Below, piece after piece: positions 21,272 to 32,959 of a stretch of 64,000 nucleotides of DNA. Below the pieces are notes generated by a model. That model saw only the letters and a program-made list of their open reading frames with translations, searched no databases and was not told the DNA's origin. Made by a program: the position numbers and the translations under genes. The number at the start of each line of letters is the position of its first letter. The first letter of the stretch is position 1. Source of the DNA: Megamerina dolium (lineage: Eukaryota; Arthropoda; Insecta; Diptera; Megamerinidae); the NCBI GenBank assembly GCA_963854835.1, contig OY978526.1:58658149-58722148 (forward strand), written 5' to 3'.

Positions 21272-22550
21272 AAGGGTTATCCATTTTGCGGTTTCAAAAG
21301 TAAATGTGAATAAAACACATATCAAATATTTTTTATCATGATATTTCTTTTTTATTATAAAGTTTGAACGTTGACATTATGTGTGAAATACTACATCATT
21401 TAAATGACTACCACGCGAATTGTTGCAAGCATCGATTCTTTTGAGGTAATTTTCGACCACTTTTGACACATATTGGACGGTATCTCAGCCATAACGTAAC
21501 GAATGTTGGTTTTTAGGTGCTCAAGAGTTAAAGGTTTATCTGCATAAACACGGTCTTTCGCGTAGCCCCACAAAAAAAAGTCAAGCGGTGTCAAATCGCA
21601 TGATCTTGGTGGCCACTTGATATCGCCACGACGAGAAATTACGCGGCCAGAAAATTTCTCTTGCAATAAAGCCATATTCGCTCGAGTTGTGTGGCATGTG
21701 GCACCGTCTTGTTGAAACCACATATTCTCTAAGTCGTATTCTTCAATAGCAGGCAAAAAAAAGTCGGTTATCATATGACCATAACGCTCCGAATTGACGG
21801 TGACAGTCGTTCCATCGTCGTTTTCGAAGAAGTAAGGTCCAATCACACCTCCGGACCAAAGAGCGCACCAAGCAGTGACTTTTTGTGGATGTAGTGGCCT
21901 CTCTTCAATTACTTGAGGATTCTAGAACCCCAAATACGATAATTTTGTTTGTTAACATACCCACCGAGTGAGAAATGTGCTTCGTCGCTGAAGAAAATTT
22001 TGTTCGAAAAATCGCCGTCCACCGCCTGTTGTTCAAGCACCCATTCGACGTATCTACGACGTTGTGAATGGTCAGCTGGCTTCAGTTGTTGTGTGAGCTG
22101 GATTTTATATGGATGTAAGTGTAGTTCCAAATGCAAAATACGCCATAATGTGCCGTAAGACAGTCCTAATTCCTGAGAACGACGAGGAATCGACACATTC
22201 GGGTCTTCGGCAACACTTTCACTTACAGCAGGGATATTTTCGGTGGTACGAGAGAAACGATGATGCACAGGCTTTACAATATCTATAACCGATCCAGTCT
22301 CTTCATATTTCTTCACAATTTTGCCAATTGCTTGGGTAGTTGGACGATTATGTAAACCATAATCTCCTCTTAAAGCACGATATGTGGCTGTGGCAGAATC
22401 ACCATTTTTGTAGTAGGTTTTTACAATTTTAATGCATTGTGCGATAGTTAAGCGATCCATTTTCGCAAATGTCAGCCTTTGAACTGAAAAAGAAAGAAAT
22501 TGTTTTAACAACTCAGTTTGACAGATGTCGAATTCTAGCCCTATACTTTT
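21272..22550 (-). mobile_element. Rosa-like DD41D mariner, copy 1 (one TIR lost, one frameshift)
   Basis: Tc1/mariner element. The transposase would start at 22460 (MDRLTIAQCIKIV) and end at 21400, about 353 residues. Domains: N-terminal helix-turn-helix region (to about residue 120), then the catalytic Asp residues in FSDEAHF, WFQQDGATCHT and LTPLDFFLWG. The spacing between the second and third is 41 residues (DD41D), the hallmark of the rosa group first reported from Ceratitis. A single-base deletion near 21922 (TTCTAG where copy 2 has TTCTCAG) breaks the frame after about residue 180. The left TIR GGGTTATCCATTTTGCGG is present after TA, but the right end stops inside its TIR near 22550, so the copy lacks a matching terminus. 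Confidence 0.85.
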
Positions 22551-22822
22551 ATAATTGAATACGTGTTTTGACAGTAATTAATTTATTTCTTAGGGGACAA
22601 AGAAAAGCACAAAATTTATAACAATTCGTCTTATATTTAATCATGAACGTTAATTACACTTTAGAAAATTATATTTTGCAGAGAAAGGCAGACATTTCTG
22701 AAATAATTTAATTGTTTCTAAAATGGCTAAAATGGCATAACCTAACCTAAACTTCTAAAATGGCTAGGATGTTGTTAAGTATTGCAAAAGGTCGTTTTAG
22801 GCCTTTTTTATATAAAAAAAAA

Positions 22823-24075
22823 CTCCTTACAGTCGGCTGGGGCCGACCAAACTATACCCTGCATATGTAGATTTATATATAAAAAGTTTACTCGAATATC
22901 TAACTTTTCTTTTATTTCCACTTTTCGAGAAACAATTTTTTCATATACTACTAATTTACACCCGAAATATGGTTGACTTTGACGAAGTAAAAGGATTTTA
23001 AGATAATTCCGAGGCTTAGTATGGGAGCTATATAAAAAGTGGGCGTGGCTTACCACTTTCTAGTAAATCCAATTAATTTTTCAATGTTAATCCACACCTT
23101 AAATTTGGTGTCCTACGTTGAATAGTTTCTAAGTTATGGTGGTTAACATTTTTGTTTAATTTCCTCAACTTTGTATGGGAGCCACAATAAGAAGTGGGCG
23201 TGGTACGCTGATTTTTCGCCAGATTATTTCCGACTACGATATTAATTTAAGTGTCAATTATGGTTATTGTAGACATAAGATTGCCTAAGTTACAGCTGTT
23301 TCAATTTAAAATTTGTATGGGGGCTACGATAAACACTGGGCGTGGTGCGCCCATTTTCTGTGAGCCTAGTTGCTCGTACAATATTAATACATACCCTAAG
23401 TCTCGTTGTCCTAGGCTAAATGGTTTGTAAGCTATGGAGCTTAAAATTTTAGTTTAATTCACTCGACTTTGTATTGGAGACCCATGAAGGAGTGGGCGTG
23501 GCACATTGATTTTCTGCCATATTATTTCCGACTACAGTGTTAATCTAAGTGTCAATTATGGTTATTCTAGACAGAAGATTGTAGAAGTAACAGCAGCTTC
23601 AATTTAAAAGAAGTACAGACACTTTGAATGGGAGCTACGCTAGAAAGTAGGCGTGCCTCAACCACTTTTGGTGAGGTTATACAGTAGTATAATATAACTC
23701 TATGTGCAAAATATTGTTGTCCCAGGTGGTATATTGTGTGAGTTATAGCAAGTTAAAGATTTTGAAAATTTCGAGGTTAGTCGGCGTGGTTATTGACCGA
23801 TCATGCCCAATATCAATCCCCTCCGTACTCTTGGATCATAGATTACTTATGCCAAATTTTATCGAAATAGCTCAATATTTACTCAAGTTATCGTGCGAAC
23901 CAGCCAGGTGACAGACAGACGGACGGACGGACGGACGGACATCGTTAAATCGAAAATTTAATCGACGCTGATCACGAATATATATCCATGTCTATATCTC
24001 CGGAGATTCCTTCAAGTGGACACAAACATCTGACCGAAATGAATATACCATGCATATTGCATTATGCAGGGTATA
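22823..24075 (-). repeat. Helentron-like interspersed repeat, copy 3 (complete)
   Basis: A full-length 1.25-kb copy in reverse orientation. The hairpin GTCGGC-TGGG-GCCGAC is at 22832-22847, preceded by CTCCTTACA. Sub-terminal repeats TATACCCTGCATA (22854) and its complement near GCAGGGTATA (24066-24075) face each other. Between them lie core monomers marked by GGGCGTG at 23041, 23196, 23338, 23494 and about 23649, i.e. a period of 142-156 bp, and a GACGGACG microsatellite at 23918-23940. There is no coding region. The outer edge at the hairpin end abuts an A/T run, as in other copies. Confidence 0.8.
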
Positions 24076-24312
24076 AAAAAGATCAAAATGGCTCATACGG
24101 GTGGTAACTAGATGGTTAAAATATTCAGAGGGAATAATTCCCGGAATATTCTACTATAGCTCTCCGAAGAAGGGAATCGGTCGCTCGATAATTACTGTTT
24201 GCTTCTGTGTAGTATCAACTGTATATACGTTCAAGACACATAACGACTTAAATTTTAGACAAAACAAAAAATATCATACAACCAAATAATAATGTCTACG
24301 CCAGAAGACGTG

Positions 24313-24596
24313 TGTCGCGCACTGCCCGAATAAAGTTAGCAACCCTATAATATAATATAATATAATATAATATAATATATAATTCTATTCGTTCAGCTAT
24401 TTTTCGATCTCATTCTCTCTATCTCCCGTACTCTATTTTTCTTCACTCTTTCTCTTTACGTTCCAATTTATTTTTGCTATGATTGTTGATATAAACATCG
24501 TATAAATAGAACAAGTGCGTGTCCTCCCAATTAAAATTAAAAATTATAAACGAAAGTTATAAAAAAAAACCCCGATTTCACGAGCAGTACGCGACA
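24313..24596 (+). repeat. Candidate solo LTR
   Basis: A 284-bp segment starts TGTCGCGCACTGC and ends GCAGTACGCGACA, so the ends are inverted repeats of the TG...CA type. It contains TATAAATA at 24501, a pyrimidine-rich tract and AATAAA near its start, and a TATAA microsatellite at 24346-24380. Size, ends and TATA box fit an LTR. No flanking target duplication is visible and no internal retroelement follows, so a short DNA transposon remains possible. Confidence 0.45.
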
Positions 24597-24599
24597 TTA

Positions 24600-26389
24600 T
24601 CCCTCTCGATATATCGTAATTACATTTACTTTTAAATTGATTAAACAATAAATAAAAATAAATAAAGTATAAAACACTTATATACATACAAGTGAAAAGA
24701 AGTGTTTTTCCATCACAACAACAACCACATCACTGTCAACCACACCTCTGCCACCCAAACGACTTGTAGGCAAGTGCACCACATCGCAATCCCCACCCCA
24801 CCGGCAATCATTCACTCCCCGCTGAAACAAATAATAATTTTCCTGCATTTTTTTGCCATTTTGACGGTATTATGTTTGTCTTAATTGACACGTTCACTGA
24901 CTGGTTTGCATCATTAAATTTGCTTATATTTTTTATAATCTTACGCGCACTGCATTGAGAATTACTCATTAATAAATAGGAAATTTACTCATATCTTACT
25001 TAATTCAAGAATTATTTTTAAACATATTTAGTTTTTACTAATTTTGTCCGTCCAATTTTACTGCAATATATTGCACTATTTTCAATGTTTATCCTAAATT
25101 TATATTTCAATATTTCACAAATATGAATTCCATATGCCATACAGCAATATATATTTTTAATATCATATTAAAAAAAACACTTTCATTCTCACACACACAT
25201 AAATCTGTATATGAATATGTTTATATTTTATTACTACACAGGTGGTGTATAATATTTGAATTATTTTAAAATTTGGTTACATTCCGTTCTTCAATGTTTA
25301 TTTTCATTCATATGTGATTTTCGATTGAAATTGATTTAGTATAGTATAGTACGGCGGGTAATACTTTTAAACAGCTTGGCGCAGCGAAAACATAAAATTT
25401 TGACCATTTCAAGCATTTTTGCTCAAGGGAGCATAATTACTACTTCGAACTCCGCCCACTTTTTAGTTTAACCAACCACTAAAACGCATAAATTTTGTAG
25501 GAGAGACTCCCTAAAAAACGGAAGTTTGGGGTAATTATTAATAGGGGTGCTCAAAGTGGACACCCATGCAAAATGAACATAAAAAGACTTCAAAATCTTT
25601 GTAGCTACTGTAGCTTTGTAGTTAATTTTTTCTCCTCGACATTTCCTTCGAGCATATTACCCTATATCCGATATCTAACAGTTAGGAGGACTCCCATAGA
25701 AGATATATAAAACTGCAAGTGCAAATTAGGATCCAAATTAGGAATATCTCGACACAATTTAATCCACCTTAATACATGTTTAATATTTTAAAAGGAATAA
25801 TTGTTCATATTTTTTAAATAAATATGTGCATGTGATTTAGCCTTTCATCGTTTCATAATTCAAATTTATATATATTGTGGTTAGATGAAATATTTAATTC
25901 AATCCGAAAAGTTGTTGTAGTTACGCTAGAGACCTTCATTTTACATCAGCCAATATATATACATAAGTTTATATATACAATTCACATGTTACATTTATAT
26001 CGTATAGTACATAAAAATATCAACAAATAAATAAAATCAACAAATTATTTTTAACTCAAATGACTAAAAATTATTCTTTTCACTTTTAATTATTTTTAAA
26101 ATATATATAAATCTCTTTTAAGATATTTTTATTTTATCCAAAATCGCCTGTTACTACATTACAACAGTGGTGCAATTTGGGGTTAAGACCCATTAATAAA
26201 AACGATTGATCACAGTAAGATAAACAATAAGCGGAAACAACTTAAATATGCAATAAATTCAATGCTCATAATAGCTAACACTAATATATACAGAGTGCTT
26301 TTTTCAAGAGTGAAGCACTTTCATATTTGTAAAAAAATACAAAAAAATATATTCTGAAGTATTCCACATACATTTCTTTTTTATATTTT
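24600..26389. other. AT-rich non-coding DNA
   Basis: No gene recognised. Positions 25540-25605 share words with 33690-33730 in reverse orientation (see findings). Confidence 0.5.
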
Positions 26390-27805
26390 TTTTTTATTAC
26401 AACTAGTTCATACAATTTACAAATGACTAACAAGCAACTTGATTATAATACATAACAGTAACATAATAATTATAATTTATACCCTATAAGAGTTTCTAAG
26501 TTATGATGATGGCATGGGGTCGCTGGGTTTAATACGCTTGAGCCGTCGTAATAGGCCATTCGTTTCAGACAGGGTGGAAGCCTCCTCGTTAACGTGATTT
26601 TTTAGCCTGTTTTTATAGGCCACTGCAATTTTTGTCATTTCAGTGTTCACAGAATTCATCTTGAGATCGCGCTCAATGTCGGCACTTCTGCAATACCATG
26701 GTGCTTTAACAGTACACCTAAGCACCTTGTTTTGGAATTGCTGGATTAAATTTTTGGTGCTTTGACTGGCACATCGCCATAACTGTGCACTATAACTCTA
26801 CACTGCTTTTAACACTTGCTTATATACATATTTGTATTTTGTTTTATATAGGTAGAGCTGACCTGCTACCGATGAGCCACATTATTAAATTTAATGTCGA
26901 GTTCATATCTTTTTTTTAATGTGTTCCTTCCACCGAAGTTTGCAATTGAATGTCATACCCAAATATTTTGCAGCGTAGAACCTGCACACAGTCTATAAAA
27001 AGTGGTAGATGCTGTGTTTTTTTATATGTGAAAACTATGTGTATGGAGTTCGTTTGGTTAAGTTTTATTCGCCACTTTTTAGTGCATTGAGAGACGCTCT
27101 TTAAAGTTGTTTGTAAATAGTTTAGCTGTTGAATCGCAATCGGTGTCAACAACAACAAGCACTACAGTGTTATCTGCAAATGTCGCTATAACACAATTGC
27201 GATCGAAAGGTAGGTCATGCGTAAATATTAAGTACAGTAGCGGTCCAAGCTTCTAAAAGAATTCTGTGACAAAGCTCAGAAAAAGTGATGTCACAAGGGT
27301 TCTGCCGTTCGGAACTGGCTAATAAGTAGGTCCCTTCTAATACTGTCCAAAATTTAACACGCACAACAGTAATGGAAGAGAAGTTCGGCCAATGAGCCCT
27401 TCGGGGCTTTAAGTGGCTCATATTTCTGCTTTTATTTCTCTAAGTGTTGAGTAAGAGTCAGCCTGTTTAATGCGAAAGTGGCGATCTGATAAATAGGGCT
27501 CTAAAATTTCGTAACATTTCGATTTGAGCTTTATAAGTAATCCAATGTGGCATACTTTGTCGAATGCCTTTGCAACATCAAGAAATACTGCTGTGCACTA
27601 TTTCTTGCTTTGAACGTCAATTCTATTACATGCGTGATCTTATGGACTTGATCTATTGTGGAGTGTTTATTTCGAAAGCCAAACGGATGTTTTGGAATTA
27701 TTTTTTTGCGTTCTATTATTATGTTGAGGCATCTGATAACAAGCTTTTCCAATAGTTTTGATACAATGGGTAGAAGTGATATAGGCCGGTATGATGATGC
27801 ATAAT
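26390..27805 (-). pseudogene. Jockey-like LINE reverse transcriptase fragment, split by a SINE
   Basis: Minus-strand non-LTR retrotransposon tail. In coding order: the RT fingers/palm segment with LLEKLVIRCL-like sequence and FGFRNKHSTIDQV (27531-27752), then after the SINE the segment LGPLLYLIFTHDLPF and FADNTVVL (27110-27245), which is the RT active site with FADD changed to FADN. The C-terminal region near 26501-26725 has WYCRSADIERDLKMNSV and LRRLKRIKPSDPMPS, the usual end of jockey ORF2. The frame is broken in several places, a catalytic Asp is lost, and the 5' part is missing. The 3' UTR reaches about 26390. Confidence 0.8.
27247..27429 (+). repeat. tRNA-headed SINE, copy D (5'-truncated) inside a LINE
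   Basis: Plus-orientation SINE 3' half (from AAGCTTCTAAAAGAATTCTG to CTTTAAGTGGCTCATAT). It sits in the RT gene of the LINE at 26390-27805, between the codons equivalent to the conserved PQGSV and LGPLLY. The tRNA-like head is absent, as expected from incomplete reverse transcription. Confidence 0.8.
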
Positions 27806-28030
27806 GAGGCGTTTTACCACATACATACCACTCAACTGGGGAATCAAATAATCAGTTATCATGGCTCTGTAGCGATCGCCATTGACGGTTATTTTGTTGC
27901 CTATGCATTTTTAAAGAAGTATGGACTGGTGGACACCGCACCAAACAGTAAGTTTTTGTGGATGTAATGGTATCTGAAGAATTTCTTCAATTTTTCGACA
28001 ATTTTGTTTGTTGAGTCTCATAACTCAATG
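27806..28030 (-). pseudogene. DD41D-like mariner fragment
   Basis: The minus strand reads NKQNC, then LQIPLHPQKLTVWCGV, NKITVNGDRYRAMITDYLIPQL. This corresponds to the interval between the first and second catalytic residues of the rosa-like transposase at 29191-30492, but is diverged and frameshifted. Both ends are missing. It abuts the LINE fragment on the left. Confidence 0.65.
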
Positions 28031-28292
28031 AAATTAGCGATTTCCAGCGATCTCTAGCGATCTTTGAGTTTGGATGACAGAACCATAAAATTTCGATATT
28101 TGCAAGCTTTTTTGCGGTGTTAATATTTCCGTTTTACAGCTTTACTTTAGAAAACAACTGTTATTTAGCAACATTAAGCAGCAGGGCATAAGCCCATATT
28201 ATAAGTCATGCATATATTTACATACCGTCAGTCTGGCCGGTAGCCAAATGCCACTAATTAACATCCTTTTCGCAGTTCCTATCTACAACGTT

Positions 28293-28321
28293 GTTAGAGC
28301 AACGTGTCACGTTGCTCTAAC
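28293..28321. repeat. Perfect inverted repeat
   Basis: GTTAGAGCAACGTG, one T, then its exact complement: a 14-bp stem with a single-base spacer. It lies in about 500 bp of unassigned DNA (28031-28540). Confidence 0.85.
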
Positions 28322-28540
28322 GCCTGATACAATAGCTGAAAATATGAAAAAGGCACGCGAGAGCCACTAATGGTGTAAACACAATTGGCGCTCGACATAA
28401 TCTCACGCCGAGCAGAAAGCTTAAAGCTTTTGGTTTTTTTCAAAGCTGCGAAAAAATATGCAAGTTGCTTGATGTCAAAAGATTGAATTAGTGCATTGGA
28501 TGCATGACTAGGAGACAGTAAATTAGCTAGTGTATAGTCG

Positions 28541-28784
28541 CCACCCTACCAGCAAACAATTGGTAATTCTTCCGGCAATAACAATTTACCACGGAAAAGC
28601 TTCTAAAATAATTCTGTGACAAAGCTCAGAAAAAGTGTTGTAACAAGCGTTCTGCCGTGTTGAACCGGTTAAAATAAGTCAGTTCCTTCTAATACTGTCC
28701 AAAATTTAACACGCACAACAGTAATAGGAGAGAAGCCCTGCCAAAGAGCCCGTAGGTGCTTTAAGTACCACATATTAATTTTTT
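28541..28784 (+). repeat. tRNA-headed SINE, copy E (5'-truncated)
   Basis: Plus orientation. It begins in the body at the position equivalent to ACCCACCTGTCGGC and runs to the T-rich tail after GTACCACATATTAA. The tail directly abuts the left end of the Helentron-like repeat at 28785, so one of the two used the other's T-run as target. Confidence 0.75.
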
Positions 28785-31400
28785 TATACCCTGCATAATG
28801 CAATATGCAAGGTATATTCATTTCGGTCAGATGTTTGTGACCACTTGAAGGAATCTCCGGAGATATAGATATAGATATTTATTCGTGATCAGCGTCGCTT
28901 AAATTTTCGATTTAACGATGTCTGTCCGTCCGTCCGTCCGTCTGTCTGTCACCTGGCTGTTTTCCACGATAACTTGAGCAAATATTGAGCTATTTTGACG
29001 AAATTTGGCATAAAAAACCATTGATCCAAGGGTACGGAGGGGATTGATATTGGGCATGATCGATCAATAGCCACGCCCACACCAAGCATTCAAAGCGCTA
29101 ACCTCGGAATTTTCAAAATCTTTAACTTGCTATAATTCACAGAATATACCACCTGGGACAACAATATTTGGCGCATAAAGTTATAATATAGAGGGTTATC
29201 CATTTTGCGGTTTCAAAAGTAAATGTAAATAAAACACATATAAAATATTTTTTATCATGATATTTGTTTTTTATTATAAAGTTTGAACGTTGACATTATG
29301 TGTGAAATACTACATCATTTAAATGACTACCACGCGAATTGTTGCAAGCATCGATTCTTTTGAGGTAATTTTCGACCACTTTTGACACATATTGGGCGGT
29401 ATCTCAGCCATAACGTAACGAATGTTGGTTTTTAGGTGCTCAAGAGTTAAAGGTTTATATGCGTAAACACGGTCTTTCGCGTAGCCCCACAAAAAAAAGT
29501 CAAGCGGTGTCAAATCGCATGATCTTGGTGGCCACTTGATATCGCCACGACGAGAAATTACGCGGCCAGAAAATTTCTCTTGCAATAAAGCCATATTCGC
29601 TCGAGTTGTGTGGCATGTGGCACCGTCTTGTTGAAACCACATATTCTCTAAGTCGTATTCTTCAATAGCAGGCAAAAAAAGTCGGTTATCATATGACCAT
29701 AACGCTCCGAATTGACGGTGACAGTCGTTCCATCGTCGTTTTCGAAGAAGTAAGGTCCAATCACACCTCCGGACCAAAGAGCGCACCAAGCAGTGACTTT
29801 TTGTGGATGTAGTGGCCTCTCTTCAATTACTTGAGGATTCTCAGAACCCCAAATACGATAATTTTGTTTGTTAACATACCCACCGAGTGAGAAATGTGCT
29901 TCGTCGCTGAAGAAAATTTTGTTCGAAAAATCGCCGTCCACCGCCAGTTGTTCAAGCACCCATTCGACGTATCTACGACGTTGTGAATGGTCAGCTGGCT
30001 TCAGTTGTTGTGTGAGCTGGATTTTATATGGATGTAAGTGTAGATCCAAATGCAAAATACGCCATAATGTGCCGTAAGACAGTCCTAATTCCTGAGAACG
30101 ACGAGGAATCGACACATTCGGGTCTTCGGCAACACTTTCACTTACAGCAGGGATATTTTCGGTGGTACGAGCGAAACGATGATGCACAGGCCTTACAATA
30201 TCTATAACCGATCCAGTCTCTTCATATTTCTTCACAATTTTGCCAATTGTTTGCGTAGTTGGACGATTATGTAAACCATAATCTCCTCTTAAAGCACGAT
30301 ATGTGGCTGTGGCAGAATCACCATTTTTGTAGTAGGTTTTTACAATTTTAATGCGTTGTGCGATAGTTAAACGATCCATTTTCGCAAATGTCAGACTTTG
30401 AACTGAAAAAGAAAGAAATTGTTTAACAACTCAGTTTGACAGATGCCGAATTCTAGCCCTATACTTTTGAAACCGCGAAATGGATAACCCTTTACTACTA
30501 CATAACTTTGCCAAAAATGGACAAGTTACGCTTACTTTTTATTGTAGCTTTTATTGTACTTAATTTAAATTGAAACAGCTGTAACTTCTGCAATCTTCTG
30601 GCTAGAGTATCCATAATTGACACTTAGATTACTATGATAGTCGAAAATAATCTGGCAAAAAATCGAAATGCTACGCCTACTCTTTCTTGGGGTTCCCATA
30701 CAAAGTTGCGGAAATTAAAAAAAAATGTTAACCATCATAACTTACAAACTATTCAGCGTAGAACGACCAGATTGAAGGAATGGATTAGTATTGTAAGAGC
30801 AACTAGACTTACAGGAAATGGATGCGCCACGCCCACTGTTTATAGTAGCCCCCATACAAAATGACAGAATTTCTTTTAAATTGAAATAGCTGTAACTTCT
30901 GCATCCTTTTGTATAGAACAATCATAATTAACACTTAGGTTAATATGGTAGTCGGAAATAATCTGGCAAAAAGTCAGCGTACCACGCCTACTTCTTATTT
31001 GGGCTCCCATACAAAGTTGAGGAAATTAAGCAAAAATGTTAACCGCCATAACTTACAAATTATTCAACGTAGGACAACCTAATTTAAGGAGTGTATTAAT
31101 ATTGAAAAATTAATTGGATTTACAAGAAAGAGGAAAGCCACGCCCACTTTTTATATAGCTCCCATACTAAGCCTCGGAATTATCTTAAAATCCTTTAAAT
31201 TATCCCTTTTTCAACCCTCATAACATACAAAGTATTTCGTCAAAGTCAACCATATTTCGGGTGTAAATTAGTAGTATATGCAAAAATTGTTTCTCGAAAA
31301 GTGGAAATAAAAGAAAAAGATGGATATTCGAGTAAAATTTTTATATATAAATCTACATATGCAGGGTATAATTTGGTCGGCCCCAGCCGACTGTAAGGAG
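28785..31400 (+). repeat. Helentron-like interspersed repeat, copy 4 (complete, carrying a mariner)
   Basis: Full-length copy in plus orientation. It starts TATACCCTGCATAATG (28785), has a CGTCCGTC microsatellite at about 28925-28945 and core monomers with CCACGCCCAC-type motifs, and ends with TATGCAGGGTATA followed by hairpin GTCGGC-CCCA-GCCGAC (31376-31391) and CTGTAAGGAG, next to a T run. A rosa-like mariner (29191-30492) is inserted with its TA duplication. Removing the insert leaves about 1.3 kb that is collinear with copy 3 and copy 5. Confidence 0.8.
29191..30492 (-). mobile_element. Rosa-like DD41D mariner, copy 2 (both TIRs, one frameshift)
   Basis: A 1302-bp element with inverted termini AGGGTTATCCATTTYGCGGT and TA duplications at 29189-29190 and 30493-30494. 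The transposase begins at 30379 (MDRLTIAQRIKIV) and ends at 29319. It is open for the first 240 residues including the first catalytic Asp (FSDEAHF). A one-base deletion in an A run near 29680 (7 A where copy 1 has 8) then shifts the frame. The rest, including WFQQDGATCHT and LTPLDFFLWG, follows intact in another frame. It is nearly identical to copy 1, which is broken elsewhere; recent activity is inferred. Its host sequence is a Helentron-like repeat. Confidence 0.9.
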
Positions 31401-31739
31401 ATTTTTTATATATTGAATTGATTCATAGACATTTTTCTGGTTTCTTGCATTTAGTGTTAGAAATTTTAAAAAAAATCACATTCGGTTAAAGGAAGTGCGC
31501 ACACTGTATTTAAGAACTTTGAAATATAATAATTTCATTGTAATAATTATAACTTTACTAATTATAATTAATGTATTTAATTTTTTATATGTTTTGCGTT
31601 AAGTTATCCGTATATTGTACCTAGTCAAGCCGTAAATATTGGTACACAATTAAAGGCATTCGTTACAAATGCAATATTGGGCGCATCCATTTCATCTTGA
31701 CTGCGATTTGACAGTTGACATTTATGCTTCATTGTTACG

Positions 31740-32900
31740 TAAAAAGTTTTTGGCATCAATTGTTTAAAATTATGGAATGGGGCGACATCGAAAATCGTAT
31801 TATTGTAGTTTATCCGGTTTATATTATCGAATGCTTCCCAACCACACTCTCGTCACATGTAGTGAGACAACGGCATCCGGGCGAAGAGTTTGTAAAGAGC
31901 GAGTAATTTGCTTGCCCTGTTTAAATGCGAGTGGCACAGACAAACTAAAATTGTTGGTGGTTGGAAAATCGAAAAATCCACGCGTTCTCAATGGTTTTTT
32001 CAATAATCCAACGATATACAACTCCAGTAAGAACGCGTGGATGACGTCATTCATTTTCAGGGATTGGTTTCATTATGAATTTATTCCACATGTACGTTGA
32101 CTTTATTACATTTGGTAAAATGAGAATGTACATAAAAAACTTTTTTTAAGTCAGAAAATTTTTGGTTTCCAAAAATCTGCCACAAAAAGCAATTTTGCTT
32201 TTGGATAACGCGATGTGTCACCAAATTGCGGTACTAAAAAGCGATGACGGTTTAACTATAGCAATGAATCTACCACCCAATTGCACTGCGATTATTCAAC
32301 CGTTAGACCAAAACGTTATCAACTTGATAAAATTACACTACAAAAAACAACTACTCACCCATTTGCTAGGCGAGAAGGAAACAAATTTGGAGTTAAATCT
32401 TAAGCGTTTCAATTTAAAAAAAAGCTATTAAAATTCTAGCTACGTCCTGGAATAAAATATCCTCGTCAAATATTAAAAATTTTGGAATGCCTTGCTGACA
32501 TTCAATAGCGAATGGAGGGAAGAGGACAATATGCCATTAAATCTTTTGCAAACTAAAATTCGGGAAGAAATCTCAGAGTTTTCAACGATTGCTGCCTTTA
32601 TAGCTCAGCTTACTACGGATCATAACCTCACAGAGGTTGAAATAAACAAGTGGATTCAAGACGAATTTCCCATAGAAAGAAATGATGAGCAAATAGAATT
32701 AACAGAAACAGATGCGGAGGATTCAGATGATAGTGGTCATGCAGAAAACAAAATTAAAGTATACGATGCTATTACGATACATCGATTAACATATGCATAC
32801 AATGCGGTTTGGAAACTGACAAACCGAGAACAGCACCACGCGATTTGCAAAAAGCAACTTATAACCTCCAACTTTTTTAAAATATTTAAAGTGTAATTTA
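31740..32900 (+). pseudogene. Tigger/pogo-type transposase relic
   Basis: Forward strand DDE transposase of the pogo/Tigger group. Segments in order: RMLPNHTL (about 31835), ASGTDKLKLLVVGKSKNPR (31930-31985), SKNAWMTSFIFRDWF (32023-32075), LLLDNAMCH with the second catalytic Asp (32197), and IQPLDQNVI with the third (32300). A C-terminal part follows to 32893. The position of the first catalytic Asp (normally in a YNADE-like motif before GLYWRMLP) is altered to CSLSG, so the active site is incomplete. There are frameshifts near 32100 and 32430. The N-terminal DNA-binding domain is absent and no termini were found. Confidence 0.75.
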
Positions 32901-32959
32901 TCACAAATATATGAATAAAAAAGTTTCTGTTTGTAATAATTACATACAATTTCTTCAAT

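Noticed and set aside
23918..23940. GACGGACG tandem repeats as an independent microsatellite locus or CRISPR-like array
   Set aside because: It recurs at the same place in several copies of the Helentron-like family and is part of that element; there are no spacers.
24702..24884. His/Thr-rich frame after the solo LTR as a gag remnant
   Set aside because: No zinc knuckle or capsid motif; composition is explained by CAACAACC-type simple sequence.
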